The position numbers were made by a program, and so were the translations under genes. Source: Liolophura sinensis (lineage: Eukaryota; Mollusca; Polyplacophora; Chitonida; Chitonidae). Taken from it: a DNA stretch of 64,000 nucleotides. The notes beneath the pieces were generated by a model that had not been told where the DNA came from, did no database searches, and saw only the letters and a list, made by a program, of their open reading frames with translations. The DNA lies in the NCBI RefSeq assembly GCF_032854445.1, contig NC_088300.1, positions 9,796,001-9,860,000 of the forward strand. The letters run 5' to 3'. Positions 36,901 through 49,900 of the stretch are shown here, in pieces (the stretch's first letter is position 1; every line of letters starts with the position of its first letter).

Positions 36901-39715
36901 TCCAGAAGAAAACTTGAAACAAACTGATATCCTGTGGGTCTACCTAATGGTTTCCTTTGACAGTATCTTGCTTGCTTGGCCATTATATCTTCATTTCATG
37001 CTAATTTCACTTTGTGTTATTGTGCCAAAGCATGGCATGTTAACAACACATGGTTACAGAAACCAATGATGGTCTTTCGTGGCTCGTGCATTTCATTGTT
37101 GTTGTTTCATTGGTAAGTTTTATTACGTCTAAATTTATCATTAGCTCAAGGAGACGCATATTGAAACTTATTATGTAGAATAAACTTTCCACTCTAGTTA
37201 TGTAATTTTGTTTTCTTTTAGTAAAATCCAGCTTTATTTTATGGGATGAAGTGGAATTTTGTGTTGATGTGCATATAATAACCCAGTAATGTTTTGCCTT
37301 TGGTCAGGAAGTAGACATAGGTATAGCTGCAGACTTGGGCACTTTACAGCGCTTCCCCAAAGTGGTGGGTAATGACAGTCTGGTGAGAGAGCTAGCCTTT
37401 ACAGCCAGGAAACTGATGGCTGATGAGGCTAAGCAGTGTGGACTTGTCAGGTGTGTACAATATAGTGGAGATCAGTGTAAACTTTGGACAGTCCAAACAT
37501 AGACATCTCTTGTGCATGTTTATGCAAAATAAAATGTGAAACAAGAGCGCTCCCCAACACCTTTTCTGTCTGTTGTCCCCTCTGTTATATGCTTAAGCTA
37601 GCAATTTGAAATTTCGTTCTCATCGAATATGTGACACCTTTTTGTGTTCAACAAGTGCTAAATAAGCATTGCAGGAATAAATTTTTGGTCTTCTGTGCGG
37701 AAAGAATGGAGAATTCAGGCACTATATAAGTAAACAGAGAGTAAGCCCTGAACTACTGGGCAATTGGTGCTTTATAACATGGTTAATGGTGTATAGTAAC
37801 TGTTATTTGCTATTCGGGGGCTTGTAATGACTCTTTACCATTGCAATACAAGTGTTATTGTCATTTGTGTGGCATGATACTGTTTCTGGTTCTGAATTCC
37901 TCCCTCAAAAAGTTTTCAGGTACAGTCAAAGCATAGTTATTTTTCAGTTTCTAAGAAACTATTCAGTTTGTTTTCTATAGAATATCAGTGATTTAGTCTC
38001 AGCCTGTCACTCTTCACTCACTTGCCCTCTCAATGTGTCCTGCCTTTCAGTTTGTTATTCCCGTCTAAGGAGTCCCTGTTAGCAGGTGCCCTGGAGACCG
38101 CTACAATCATTGCCTCCAAAAGTCCTGTGGCTGTGCAAGGATCAAAGGTGGCCATGGTCTTTGCCAGGGACAACTCAGTACAGAACTCACTTGAACAAGT
38201 GGTAAGTAGACACAAGGTCTATGCCAGGGAGCAAGTGGTGAGTAGACGCATGATCTATGCCAGGGTGTGGCGAGTAGACACATGGTCTATGCCAGGGTCA
38301 AGTGGTGAGTAGACACATGGTCTATGCCAGGGCCAAGCAGTGACTAGAGACATGGTCTGTGCCCGGAGCAAGTGGCGAGTAGACACATGGTCTTTGCCAG
38401 GGTCAAGTGGCGAGTAGACACATGGTCTATGCCAGGGTCAAGTGGTGAGTAGACACATGGTCTGTGCCAGGCACAGTGGTGAGTAGACACATGGTCTGTG
38501 CCAGGGCCAAGTGATGAGTAGACACATTATCTGTGCCAGGGCCAAGTGGTGAGTAGACACATTGTCTGTGCCAGGGCCAAGTGGTGAGTAGTCGTATGGT
38601 CTGTGCCAGGAGCAAGTGGTGAGTAGACATATGGTCTGTGTCAGGAACAAGTGGTGAGTAGACACATGGTCTATGCCAGGGTCAAGTGGTGAGTAGACAC
38701 ATGGTCTGCGCCAGGCACAGTGGTGAGTAGACACATCGTCTGTGCCAGGGCCAAGTGATGAGTAGACACATTATCTGTGCCAGGGCCAAGTGGTGAGTAG
38801 ACACATTGTCTGTGCCAGGGCCAAGTGGTGAGTAGTTGTATGGTCTGTGCCAGGAGCAAGTGGTGAGTAGACATATGGTCTGTGTCAGGAGCAAGTGGTG
38901 AGTAGACATATGGTCTGTGTCAGGAGCAAGTGGTGAGTAGACATATGGTCTGTGTCAGGAGCAAGTGGTGAGTAGACATATGGTCTGTGTCAGGAGCAAG
39001 TGGTGAGTAGACATATGGTCTGTGTCAGGAGCACTGTGTAAAACAAATCGTGAGTTGACAGTTGGGCATAAATCTTTAGTGAAAAGCATGGTGTGTTTCC
39101 ATATATTCAAATTGTGATTATATTTCACATTATGACATGACATTTATCACTGTCTTTTTAATCTTGTCTGTTGTTTTCTGTGATAATTCTTAATGGCAAA
39201 GAAAACAGTAGTGTGGAGTATAGACCATTAATCACTGTCAATAAAAATAGTTCGATTTATTTTTTCATAATTTTTCGAACCTAGTAAAATGCATTTGAAA
39301 GTTTGGATTCTACTGTGGCCTTTTCTGACCACATTGAGAACAATGTTGTCACACTTATCCTACACAGGCTGCTAGATGTCATCATTCAAAATGCATATAC
39401 ATATAGAACTACAAGTGCGTTCGCCGAATGGACCCTGAAACAAACCTTTTCAAGCAAAAATATGGATGTGACTTCACTACAGACTTCTGTGAAATATGTT
39501 TTAAAACCATTTTACTTGCTTGGAAAAATTCTTAAAAAATAAATTGATCTATTTTCCTAGACAGTGTTCAGTTACAGAGTTTAAACCATCCATTCACTAC
39601 TGCATTCTTTTTTCCATAGGCAATGTGGAACCAGGGCATGCTACTGAGTGAAGATGTGATTAAGGCAGTGACTGGACAGATGCAGAAAGAGACCCCTGTC
39701 TTCTCCAAGTTATAA
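30938..39715 (+). CDS. ECH1: Delta(3,5)-Delta(2,4)-dienoyl-CoA isomerase
   Basis: Exons 30938-31112, 33210-33298, 33997-34115, 36153-36266, 37308-37450, 38051-38201 and 39620-39715 (TAA) join in phase. From the ATG at 30991 the protein has 277 residues. The frame stays open to the acceptor at 30937, so a further 5' exon, perhaps with the mitochondrial presequence, is missing. The crotonase fold is clear: [68 protein letters not shown]. Acidic residues matching the rat catalytic set (D176, E196, D204) are D129, E149 and D157. The enzyme shifts double bonds in odd-position unsaturated fatty acyl-CoAs during beta-oxidation. The C-terminus FSKL is a canonical peroxisomal PTS1 signal, as in mammals. 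Frame is intact. Introns carry a Tc1-like element and four minisatellite arrays. AATAAA lies at 40537. Confidence 0.95.
31192..32711 (-). mobile_element. Tc1/mariner DNA transposon (decayed)
   Basis: Inverted repeats at 31192-31218 and 32685-32711 are identical over 27 bases including the flanking TA (inner part gtgctcaaaagaaagtatac), the TA being the expected target duplication. The 1.5-kb element holds one transposase frame on the minus strand. It sits in ECH1 intron 1 in antisense orientation. Identical ends suggest fairly recent insertion despite the broken gene. Confidence 0.95.
31423..32433 (-). pseudogene. Tc1-like DD34E transposase with three premature stops
   Basis: Read through, the frame is 336 codons, the normal Tc1 length. 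An N-terminal helix-turn-helix pair ([34 protein letters not shown]) is followed by the DDE core: [19 protein letters not shown] and NPIEHMW. The last two acidic residues are separated by 34 residues (DD34E). The end [10 protein letters not shown] is typical. In-frame stops occur after GIRAR (CGA to TGA type change, near 32098-32100), after QQEWQ (near 31513-31515) and shortly after. No frameshift. The copy cannot make full transposase. Confidence 0.93.
33430..33650. repeat. Diverged minisatellite, unit about 70 bp
   Basis: Three to four imperfect units around gagagctcctcgggatactc followed by tgactggttaaaatttctgg, in ECH1 intron 2, about 130 bases after the donor. Confidence 0.75.
34763..34850 (-). 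mobile_element. SINE 3' fragment, reverse orientation
   Basis: tttatttatttatttatttg, attggtgttttacctcatac, caagaaaattacccttatac: the reverse complement of the family tail. It lies in ECH1 intron 3, next to a minisatellite. Confidence 0.82.
34955..35945. repeat. 47-bp minisatellite with a 186-bp higher-order unit (ECH1 intron 3)
   Basis: About twenty units of gtgggacattacctgttcag followed by gtgcacaaagaggagtcat. Near the right end, a 186-bp block of four diverged units starting at 35571 is repeated almost exactly from 35757, showing a second, more recent duplication. Long open frames here merely reflect repetition. Confidence 0.93.
36275..36755. repeat. 27-bp minisatellite (ECH1 intron 4)
   Basis: About seventeen units of ctgaggtcatggcaaaatga followed by tatctg. 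It begins within about 20 bases of the exon 4 donor (caag/gtaagt at 36267). Confidence 0.93.
38165..39035 (+). repeat. 35-36-bp minisatellite copying the ECH1 exon 6 5' splice site
   Basis: About two dozen units of gtctatgccagggagcaagt followed by ggtgagtagacacatg. The unit matches exon 6 sequence (catggtctttgccagggaca) fused to the exon end and donor (caagtg/gtaagtagacac), so each unit carries a donor-like ggtgagtag. A 244-bp higher-order block (seven units) near 38430-38675 recurs at 38675-38920. The right end has several near-identical young copies. Confidence 0.95.
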
Positions 39716-40791
39716 CACTGGGAATCAACTGAAGCCAGGGTCAGATGCCATGTACGTGTGGGGCAGGGAAATGCATTGTTCTGATTGATGGTGATTTACT
39801 GACCAGTTCTAGACAGCTGACAGTGATTAAGTTCTCCATTCTAGTGGATTCTAAGTGCAGGATTGAGCATTGGAAAAATTTGAAAACATCAGCATCAGCA
39901 TTGAGAATCAGGAGTATAAAGGACTTTAATGATTTTTTCTACGATAGATTGACAACTTTTACTGGACAAGAAACCAGTCTCACGTTTCCAAAAGTCTTTG
40001 TAAACAACTGTGTGGCTATTCATGTTCAGAGGCCACCAGTCCAAGGGGTTATTTTGAGGTGTAGAAGAAATTGCGTTGATTATATGTACATGTATATACT
40101 GGAACCCGGATTTATGAGCAAATAACTATATTGTATGCTGGAGGCTGGTGATACAGGCAGAGATGAACTGACCAGAATGATCCCTCCTATGTGGCTGTCA
40201 TAGGCTGGAGGATAACTGTTGTGAGTAGATCCATTACATGTGGTGGGGGTCTTTGTCATCAATCTGTGGTAAATGAAACAACCTTCTGGGCTGAGCATTA
40301 GGACAAAACTGCACTGAATTTGTATTGTCAGACTTCTAACTTCATCGCCAGTGAGCCATAAGAAAAAGATGAGCTAAACTTTAATAGTGATATCGCAAAC
40401 CTGAACTTGCACTGATCAGATATCAGTACAGTTACTGATGTATGTAAATATCCGGGAAAGGTTAAACTGAGAACAGCGCTGCCTGAAAATTACTTGGTGT
40501 CTTGTGGAAATACTATATATATCGTTTCAGAATTAGAATAAACAGAAAAAACCTTTTTCTGTAATATACGTGTGTATGCTTGTATCTATTGTGATTTACC
40601 ATGGCTACGTGTCTAGGAGGCATAGCAAAGATCTGCATCATCTTATGTGTTTCCGGACAAGGTGTCTTTCTGCAGCAGAGCAGGTGTATTTGTGGAGAGA
40701 TCTTCTGGTCAGTGTATGCCAACGCGAGGCAGACCATTACTTGCCTAACCCATTATGCTCTATGCAAGTGCTGAATCGAGGGAAGTACAAT

Positions 40792-40878
40792 TTATTTATT
40801 CTGTTTTTATTTGATGTTATATGTTGGACCGGTACTCAAGAATATTTCACTTATACAACAGCAGCATTAAGGTAGGAT
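40792..40878 (-). mobile_element. SINE 3' fragment, reverse orientation
   Basis: The reverse complement reads taatgctgctgttgtataag, gaaatattcttgagtacc, with a degraded AT-rich tail. Confidence 0.7.
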
Positions 40879-41199
40879 TATTGCGAGAGCTGAGAATGGT
40901 GAGGTATCATGAGTAGAGAGAACGTGTGTTCGATGTCAGGATAAGGTTTCCTGTTTAGCTTCCAACTTCTTCACCCTTGTTATAGATACAGGATATTGCC
41001 ACTTTGTCTGAAGCAGATGATGTGTACATGTAGCAACGTCGGATGTCAAGGCTTTCATAGTGCCTCAAGTTTTTTAGTTGAGCTGATTTGAGATCCTTTT
41101 CAAGTAATAATTGTGGCTGGAACTCAGTAGTGGCTATATCTCAGATCTTACTGTGAACTTTTTCTGTTCTGTTTTTGTACTCTGCATTTATTAGTTAAA

Positions 41200-41375
41200 A
41201 TGCTGGCTCCCCCTCAAGGTCTTCTCTTCAAATCCAGCTCTTGCAGCAGTGGAGTTAATACCAGAGGTTTGTCAGGTACCTGGCGAAAGGCAAGTGGTTT
41301 CCTCCACCGATCAACGTGACAGTCGTCCTATAAGTGATAGTTCTTGGGCACAACATAAGACACTGATTAAATAAA
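41200..41375 (+). mobile_element. Possible SINE of a related family
   Basis: cttctcttcaaatccagctc resembles a B box; gtggtttcctccaccgatca, gtcgtcctataagtgatagt and gattaaataaatatg parallel the order of motifs in the main SINE family but with different sequence. Confidence 0.45.
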
Positions 41376-42218
41376 TATGTAAATTATATTGCGTATGTTC
41401 AGGATCCTAATTAAAAACAAACTAACTCTGTACGTCCATGCATCTCTCTGTTTCTCTCTGACTCTTCCTATTTCTCTTACAATTCTGCAACTAGTTTCCA
41501 TTGGTTGGTTTCCATGTTAATAGTGATACAGTGTACCCCAGCCTATATTAATCCATGATAACAGATGACCCTTTACGATCAATTACTCCAAATGCAAATC
41601 TACGGCATATGTATGGCATGTTCGTGTCCAGTGTGTGTTGCACATCATACGTATATGTGATCTGAAGACTCCTTCGTCATCATATGACTGTAAAGTTAAG
41701 TACAACGTTAAACCCTAAGCACTCAATCATTGTAGAGATATGGAGTGCACTCAGCTAAGGGTTACTTAACACAAAGTATGCTTCATGAAACTGAAGCGGT
41801 CTATAATATTGTTTTGTCACTTCACAGAAGACCAGGGTTCATGACAACACAAAATCCTACATGGGGTATTTTGCAGCTATTGTGAGTCTGTGCAGTTTTG
41901 ATGAAATTTCCTAAGTAAAAAATCCAATCAAATACCTACATGTACCTGTAAGTAAAGGTATTGAACCATATTATATCAGTCTGCTGTAATGGCCATTGGA
42001 ACAATCCTGTACATAACTGGACATCCCAATACTCTGTGAACACTCCTTAGTCAGGTATGTCCATCTTTTGCTTCGCAGATCACAGTCTACACCATAGCCA
42101 CTTGATCAAGTTCAGTGACACAAAGAAGAATAAAGTCTCCAATGATATTTGTTACTATATATTTACATTTTATATTTAAATTACAGTTATGTACAAATTG
42201 CATTTTTGGGAACATATG

Positions 42219-45076
42219 TTATGTTTCTTCAACTGCCATTAATGAGGCATAGTCTTTGTAGAGAATTGTGCCTTTGTCTGGGTCAACAGCTGCTGACAAC
42301 ATTTCTTCCATTTCCTCCTGGGTGAATGGTTCACCTGAAAACAAACAGCACACATTCAGCTCAATTCATCAGGTAGCTCACAAACATGATTTTTTACTCT
42401 GGACAAAACTTGACATGGTCATCATGAATAAAATGTTATAACATGCACAATATACATTACATGTGTAAGGATAAAATATAAATATCCAAAGGAAAAACGG
42501 CAGAGCGCAGCGACACTTTACTCAAAATAAAGTAGCTTTTAACTTGACATCTTTAATGGAACAGAAACTGAACACAATTTTTTCTTTTACCATCGTAATT
42601 TCCTTATATTTTTTGTGTTTCTTTACAACTTTTGTACAACAAGCCCCTCTCAGCCATACGAACTGACTACGGTGGCAGTCATGGCTCGGTTAAACAAGAC
42701 AAAACTCCTAGGTGATTAATAATGTGTAAAGGGGCAAAACGTACTTTCAGTTGTCACAATATTGTTGTGTAGATAAATTACATGAAGATCTGAGTTAACA
42801 TCAAAAGGGACTAAACCATAGATAAAATACATGAAAATTTTTGAAATCAAATTGTTTCCGGGTAAAAATGATAATCATAATGATACTTTTTTTAAAGTAT
42901 GGAAAGTGAACCGTATTTCTGTGCTGTATGTGCGGAGCTGTTTAGCAGTTATGTCCGCTGATTACCTTCTTCTGTCATGTATTTGGTGAGCTCTTCCTGG
43001 GTAAGGTAACCCTTGCCTTCACTGTCCAGCACATGGAATGCCTTCAGTAGCTGATCCTCGGGGGACGGCTTGTACCTGCAAACAATGTCACCAGCACTAT
43101 GATACGCAAGCCTTACTTTTCATTACATGTAAAAGGACAGTATATGCAAAGATTTCAGTTTTGTTAATCTTCATGTTTGTTTGCATTGTTACAGCAAGTG
43201 CTCCTTGTTACAGCCCAGTATAAATTTCAAATGCTGTCTAAAATAATACATGGATGATGCTTTTAAGACACTACACCCGACACACCCAATCAGTCTCAGT
43301 TAAGCATACCACAGAGTTTATAACCAAGGATAGACCTACTTTCTTTTTAAAGTTATTTCTTCTTTCAGTATAAATCAGAAATCTTTAGGAGCAATAGAGA
43401 TGCTGTTCACAAAACAGTCACAATTTGCTTCAGTTTTCAGACCCACCTTCGTTCAAGTAATATTTTTGTCATTTTGGGGAGGAACCTTCTCAAATCTAAT
43501 GTAACCAGTTGGCTCTTCCTCTTCTATCTGCCAAAAAGAAAAAAATAATATTCAGCAACTGTGTACTATATCTAAAATTATAATATTTAGGGATGAACAT
43601 AGGTCCAAAACACATTCAGTGACGTTACAAGAAAATGTGGAAGGTTGAATATCATTTGCTGTGCGTACCTCACATTTATTTGAAACTAAATTCAGTGTAA
43701 TGTCAGAAACAGTTTCACTACTACAGAACTGCTGGTACAGTGGTGTTAATATCTTAAAATATGACTTTTTTCTCGTGTTGCTTTCACTTGAAATGTTATA
43801 AATGTGTAGCAGAGAAACAGTGTTGAGTCATTATAATGTACATGTACAACTGTACACAACATAGTAGAATAAGCACTGATGAGTTGACACTATACTGACA
43901 GGTGTGACAGCAATAACAAGTTAAATGGTTCTTACTTCAGCCAAAATATCATGAAGTTCACCCTCTGTTGGACAACATCCCAATGACCGACGATTGTTCC
44001 CACCTCCCTATGGAACACATTAAAAGTTATTAATATCAGGCAAACATTTCAATATATAGGTAATCAATCAAGGATTTTCTAAAACTTCTGAATAATCAAT
44101 CCAGTGTGGTTCACAAGCTAAACATGAAATGTGTACTGTTGTCCAGAAGAGCATAAAAATTGGTGTAAAATAACTGGCCCTAAATCAAAACATCATCTAA
44201 GGCATGGCCATCTACATATATAACTCTTGTGAATCCTTTGTGGTGTTAAGTAACAAAAACAATTGTGAATTTGTTACCCTGTTGCCAACAAGGAAAATCT
44301 TAAACAATGTGTTTATTTTCCTTAAGATTATTCCGATCAGTAACCAAATAAATTTGTATATGGCACATCTGGGCCTGATAACAAACATTTTTCTCTCATA
44401 TGAGAGTGTGAAGTAGATCTAAATAAACCCGTTTATAGACCCCAGTAACAGGATATTGGCACCAGTACCAGCAGGCAAGTATTGAATTTTATTTAAGCAA
44501 AAGTTCAAATGACTGTAGATATTACAGCAAACCAAACCTCTGATAGGATTGTTTGACATGGATTTGATACATTTTTGAACATAAAATGGCTGAAGTCATT
44601 AAGTGAGTGTCTAAATAAGATGAGAGCATGGTACATAAATGCGTACGGTACCTGACATCAACAGTTTTGTTTGATTCGTGGTCGAAAATGTCAAAAGCAT
44701 CTGTCACTTTCTTCTGCAATTCTGCGACATATGATTCTGAAATATGACAAAAGATTGTATGTATGTTCGCTTTTGACAATTTGGCAACAATTATTTTGGT
44801 TAAGAAAAAACAATATTTATCTCAGAAAAAAACCGTTGCTCTGGTACCGTCCCAGCGGCATCAGAGCTTGCATGTAAGAGGACCAGTCAACTAGTCCATT
44901 TTAGGCGATGGAAATCGGCTGGGGAATCAAGAAGTCTAAGCAGTCATGTTGTATTTCACCAGATTATGTGCATATTTATCAGAAATAGTTGTTTTTACTT
45001 CATGTTTTACTCTTAACAGCCAGGATATTACAAAATACCGACCTGCATTTTCCTTCGTTTCCTCCGTCGTCGCCAT
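42219..45076 (-). CDS. EFCAB2: Dynein regulatory complex protein 8 / EF-hand protein EFCAB2 (two frame breaks)
   Basis: Exons: 45043-45076 (ATG), 44652-44736, 43936-44007, 43447-43527, 42966-43075, 42219-42334 (TAA). The product closely matches remembered EFCAB2: KKVTDAFDIFDHESNKTVDV, RSLGCCPTEGELHDILAE, EEEEPTGYIRFEK, KAFHVLDSEGKGYLTQEELT, GEPFTQEEMEEMLSAAVDP, KDYASLMAVEET. It is a calmodulin-like subunit of the nexin-dynein regulatory complex that controls ciliary beating. Splice phases need exon 43936-44007 to be 73 bases, but 72 are present (a C is missing before CGGTCATTGGG). They need exon 43447-43527 to be 80, but 81 are present (an extra G in GAGAAGGTTCC). The two errors cancel but leave a stop between them. 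Assembly error is more likely than loss, because everything else is well kept; a pseudogene remains possible. Confidence 0.9.
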
Positions 45077-46953
45077 GTTGTATATACTGGTTGTCGCATG
45101 CGAAGGCCCGCGCTGTCATAAGTCTGCCTCTGGCAACGGCGCAGCCAATCAACTGGAAGCTTGCAACGTATTGAATATTCATACCACGGGAGGCGTGTCC
45201 AAACAAGTAATCTACGCTGTTCCCACAAACGATCAGTCATAGAAAAAGCAAGATATGTAGTTTGTAAACATTCATGTTGGATACTATTGGTTGTTTTGTA
45301 ACAAAATACAGTAAGCAGACCTTCTGAAAACGTGCATTATCACCTCCCGGGAACCATATACTCGAAAAAATATTATAGACTAATATTAGGCCTAGGAAAA
45401 CTACCTACTTATGTACCTCCCCACAACAACGACATATGCGCCCAGGTTATCACCCAAACCATGCTAAATTTGGTACTTGAGTAAAGCCAAATAGCCAAGG
45501 CATCGATCCCAGTGGGCCTTTTTCCCTGTCACGGCAAAGCGCCGCTGTTTCAATTAATCCGATCGATATATATGAAAACAGTCAAATACATGCGATAACT
45601 GCACCAAATAGTGTCGACCTATTTGATAAATTTGGTTGTACTTCACATAAATTTCCAGATGAGTTTATATAGGCTTTGCCTACAGATCGAAACTCATGAA
45701 TCCGAGGTTATATGACCAGGTACTATCCTATATATGAAATAAATTCCCGTCTGGAAACGGGGTATCAACTACACCATGAATTATGATGGGTACGAAATGA
45801 CTCTTTTACGAATTAAATTAGTGACTCCTGTACCTATACTCCCATATGAATTAATCCATGTTCTGATAATTAATATATCAATTATTCTGTAAGATGGTAA
45901 GGAAGTTGGAAATACGTGGGCCTTTGTTCCCTGGGTCGGAGGGTTACCGCACACATATATACATATACATAGTGATCGAGTGGGTGCTCATGTGTTATCG
46001 GAACATCATACAGGTGTACGAATTGGTGTTGGTACGAAATTTCTTCACACGAAACTATATCCCCATACAGTACATGGGTGAAATGACTATTTCTGCCCAG
46101 TTTTACCCTAGTCTGATTGTACACAGGATGCGTATGGAAAAAGAACAGCTGGCGTGCACGTGTACCGGTAACTGAGACTGGGATAGTAAAATGGAGAAAA
46201 GCAAAATGTATTTTGTATGGTATAATGTATGGTTGCATATATACATCCTTTGGTTGTGCAGTGTCCACAGTTCTTTACTTCGCGTGCCTTTAGCATGTTG
46301 TTTACGCAAGCCACGCCCATCTTTTAGCGTCAAATAATATGCGCGAGGAGATTTAGATTAGCGCCTCATTGCGCAGCTAAGGGTATGTCTTTTATTGACG
46401 TCATATTCTTCCGTGTTTTTAGGTATTTTTAACTGCCTAGTACATTTTTATCCTACCTCTGTATTCAGAAATATTTATGCCCGTTGTTGAGTAAGGATTT
46501 TCTACAATTAATATGCTTGCAAATGAGAAAATCAACCATCATCTAAGAATTTCTCCATCTGCAAGGATGTGCGTAGATAAAAACTAGAACCTAGGGATTG
46601 CTCCCGAAATTGTACATATAAAAGTATTATTTTCAATTTTTGTTTGTTGCTAAATGTCATATTTTATAAAATTTCATCTTCGTTTGTTCTTTTAAATTGA
46701 ACATTGTTATTAAGAATTGTTTTCATCGGCATTTTAACGCATGTTTTTTTGTCATGATTTTCGTTCAAATTTTTAGGTTGCAGTATTAGGTTGACCCAGG
46801 AGCATGCAGGCTGTCGCCATTTTATCAACACCATAGGAAGCAGTGGATAGCTGGGGTATTGTGAAAGACGATTTATAGTCCTGGCACAGCTTCAACTTAA
46901 CATAGACGTGCTTTCTTTAGATCAAGAGGTGTACTGCGGATATTGTGCCAATA
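45077..46953. other. Intergenic region between the divergent DRC8 and hnRNP U-like genes
   Basis: 1.9 kb with both promoters at its ends. A reverse CCAAT context (gcagccaatcaactgg) lies near 45140, just above the DRC8 start. The hnRNP U-like 5' UTR must lie before 46954. Short open frames (for example 45882-46268, minus) show no recognisable protein. Confidence 0.5.
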
Positions 46954-49900
46954 ATGAGTGACATGGAGCCGGAAAAGTTGAAAGTGGTCGAACTGCGCAA
47001 GGAGCTCACGGCACGCGGTTTGGACACTAAGGGCAATAAAGCGGTGTTGGTTAAAAGATTGAAACAGGCTTTGAACAAAGAGCGAGGGGTGGAAGGTAAT
47101 ATTACAGATGATTTACTTACTAACTTAAGTTTGCAAAGTATCTTCCAGTTATTTTAGCCTTTATAGTTATGCTTCACTGTTTGATTTGGGACTATCTAAC
47201 CGTAGCAAAATGAGACGAAATCGAAACGAATAGGGCCTACATACCGGATTTGAACTAGTGCACTGAGAGTTGCCTTCTCCTGCATTAGTTATTCATTGCG
47301 GATTTGCCTGTAATTTAGATCCACCGACAAACAAAGTGTTAAATTAATGTAATTAACTGGAAATTATTCTTGATTCTGCATTTGAAACCTAGCCTATCCA
47401 AAGAGAAAAAAAAAAACAATTATGTGTTTGTGTTGCAGATAAGTTATCTGGTAGTGGTAGGTAAAGTAAATTGATAAATTATTATTTTGAAATATCTTGC
47501 AACTTCAAAAGCTTAGTATGCAAACTGGAGTAGCTTTATTCAGAAAACGCTGGGTATTTTCCTATTGGCACTTAAAACTTCTAGCATTTCCCTACCTGAT
47601 ATTTTCTGAGTTAGCAAGCTCTTTAGGAGGGAATTGCACTTTTGTTGGACATCAGTCAGTTACTGTTATGCTTATATTGAGTCGGAAGTGTGAAGACTGG
47701 GGTAATATTTACATGTAACTTTTTATGTCGCTTATTTACATCAACCCATTCATGCTGCTCTGAATGAGACTGACCAAATTTGGGGGCGGCCCTTTTCAGA
47801 TGTAGTCCACATGACATTCAACTCTTATCATGTTCATCTGTCTTAAAGGACATCTAAAAAAACCACATTCGAGCACAACTCAAGTGGTGTAGTGGTATAA
47901 GTAACTGACTACGGACCCGACAGGCTTTCTGATGGTAGCCCGAGACCTCGGTCTAAAGGTGGCTTATATATACTGATATGCAGGGACTGCTAGCCACCCT
48001 TAGCCCCAAGAGTTTGTCCTGCACCCGATCTTGGTATATTGCTAACAAAGAGCTACCCCCTCGTTCAGTTCCAAATGCATGCGCTTTAGATTCGTCCTGA
48101 ATACACATAAAGCATGGGCAATTCTGAAAGCTAAAATATTCACCACACATCTTGCCACAATCGCTATTTGCCCTTTACATCCTCTTTCCTCCTGTAAATC
48201 GTAGCCAAAGTCGAAAATGCGGTTATATTCAGTAGGTCGCCATGCGCTGCCATGTTCTTAAAATCTGGGTCAGCAAGGCGCACATGTGCAGAAGCGGTGA
48301 CCTTTCCGTAATGTCATATTTTGAAATTTAAACTGATACTAAAAGTCATCTATGCCGTCAATCAATAGAACATGGATAAAGATTTAAGTTTAGCTGCTTA
48401 TTCGAGGGTTAATCAGAAGTATGGACATACCAGATGTTTTGAAAAGACCACAGATGGATGCACTTGGAAATCAGCACGTAAATATTACCCAAGTCTTTAC
48501 AACTCCCTATGGACCGATCTAGTCCAACAATCAGTAAAACTTTCCCAGACATGCTCACCGTCTCTTACCTTTACAAACATGGTGTGGTGTGGAGCGGACT
48601 AATTCCTCACGTGGATTTTTCATTTGTCCCAGGTGGGACAATGTTTATTTCTAAAAGCAGTCATCAGCATATAGAAAACTCTAGAAGTTAGGGGTGGGAA
48701 GTTTTAAGCTCAGGTTGCAGTCATGAGGTACATGTAGAATGACTTCAACGCGCTTTGGAACCAGCTCTTTCAGAATGAACATCTGCGAAGGGGCTCCTGG
48801 ACGAACGAAAGCATCAACCTATTCTTTGCAACTGCTGGAGGGGTTTCAGAATGACTTATTTTGAGCATGTCGTGGAGTGCCCAGAATGCGGATTCTGGAC
48901 TGACTTTGAAAGAAATGAACTCTATCTCATTTTCAAGGCAAATCACAGGAAAAGTTGCAGAGAGTGAAATTCTATAGGTTCTGAATCTGTATGGTTTGTT
49001 TTTGTAGGAATAAAGGTATTAGATTGGAGCTTCCATTAAATTTATGATTTTCAAGTATTGTAGTAAAGGATTTCCTCCCACCATAATGCTGGCTGCTGTT
49101 GTATAAGTGAAATATTATTGAGTAGAGTGTAAAGCACTGATGAAATAAAATAAATGTAGTGAAGGAAGGAAATGTCCCAGTAACGGCTGTCCATAGTATT
49201 TGATAGTCAAAGATTCACAAGTCTTGCTGTTTCACAGAAGAGATCAGGATTCAAGCATATGCCAAAGTAAAATTGGCTATAATTGTAGCCAGAAATAGCT
49301 CTTACATTCATAAGTAGGTTCATGTTAAACTTGTTGGTGCTGAAGTGGGTACAGGTGCATATATTGTGGGTGTGTATGCTATAGCTCCGGTCGACAGGTT
49401 GGGTGTTAGTGGGTGTGTCTGCTACATGCTACTGATGAGTCAGGACATTAATGGAAGTCTCCCGTCCATGCAGCCTATTCTGTTATTACAAAACCTCTGT
49501 CTGCCAATCTAGTGTAAATGGCCAAAAATATCATCCATGGCTAAGTTATTCATTTTACTGGATTCTGAGAGTTCTATTGATCTTAAAAAGAATGTTTTAC
49601 CTGTAGGTTTGCAGGTACATAGGATGATATTCTGCAAAGGATGTAAAACTCTTTTAGCATCAAATATTTTGTTTTATATAATATTTTATCACCTTTTCAA
49701 GACAAATTTTAGGGCAGCTCAAATGTGGCTGGTATTTGTTCTTAAATATGTGTTGAGATTCATTACTTTTGGCTTCTGCTGATGGTGTGTATCTCTTTTA
49801 ACCACAGAATTAACCATATGGTGGATGTTCACTGGAAGTCCCATCCTAATTATATATGCTCCACACCTCTGACAAAAATAAACAGTGCATTATTTGGATA

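Larger units (their letters stand above)
39716..42218. other. Region between the convergent ECH1 and DRC8 genes
   Basis: Holds the ECH1 3' UTR (AATAAA at 40537), a reverse SINE fragment (40792-40878), and a second SINE-like stretch at 41200-41375 (atgctggctccccctcaagg ... actgattaaataaatatgta). I see no further gene. Confidence 0.55.

Noticed and set aside
38427-38909. Four overlapping minus-strand frames of 67-98 codons
   Set aside because: All within the 35-36-bp array; antisense to ECH1 with no splice or start context.
34955-39035. CRISPR-like regular repeats
   Set aside because: The units are contiguous minisatellite copies with no unique spacers, in introns of an animal gene.
45882-46268. 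128-codon minus-strand frame
   Set aside because: Intergenic, composition unlike a protein family I know, several overlapping frames of similar length on both strands.
47439-47460. 22-nt micro-exon of the hnRNP U-like gene
   Set aside because: Good acceptor and a plausible donor, but inclusion gives the wrong phase for exon 52955, whereas direct joining from 47095 fits.
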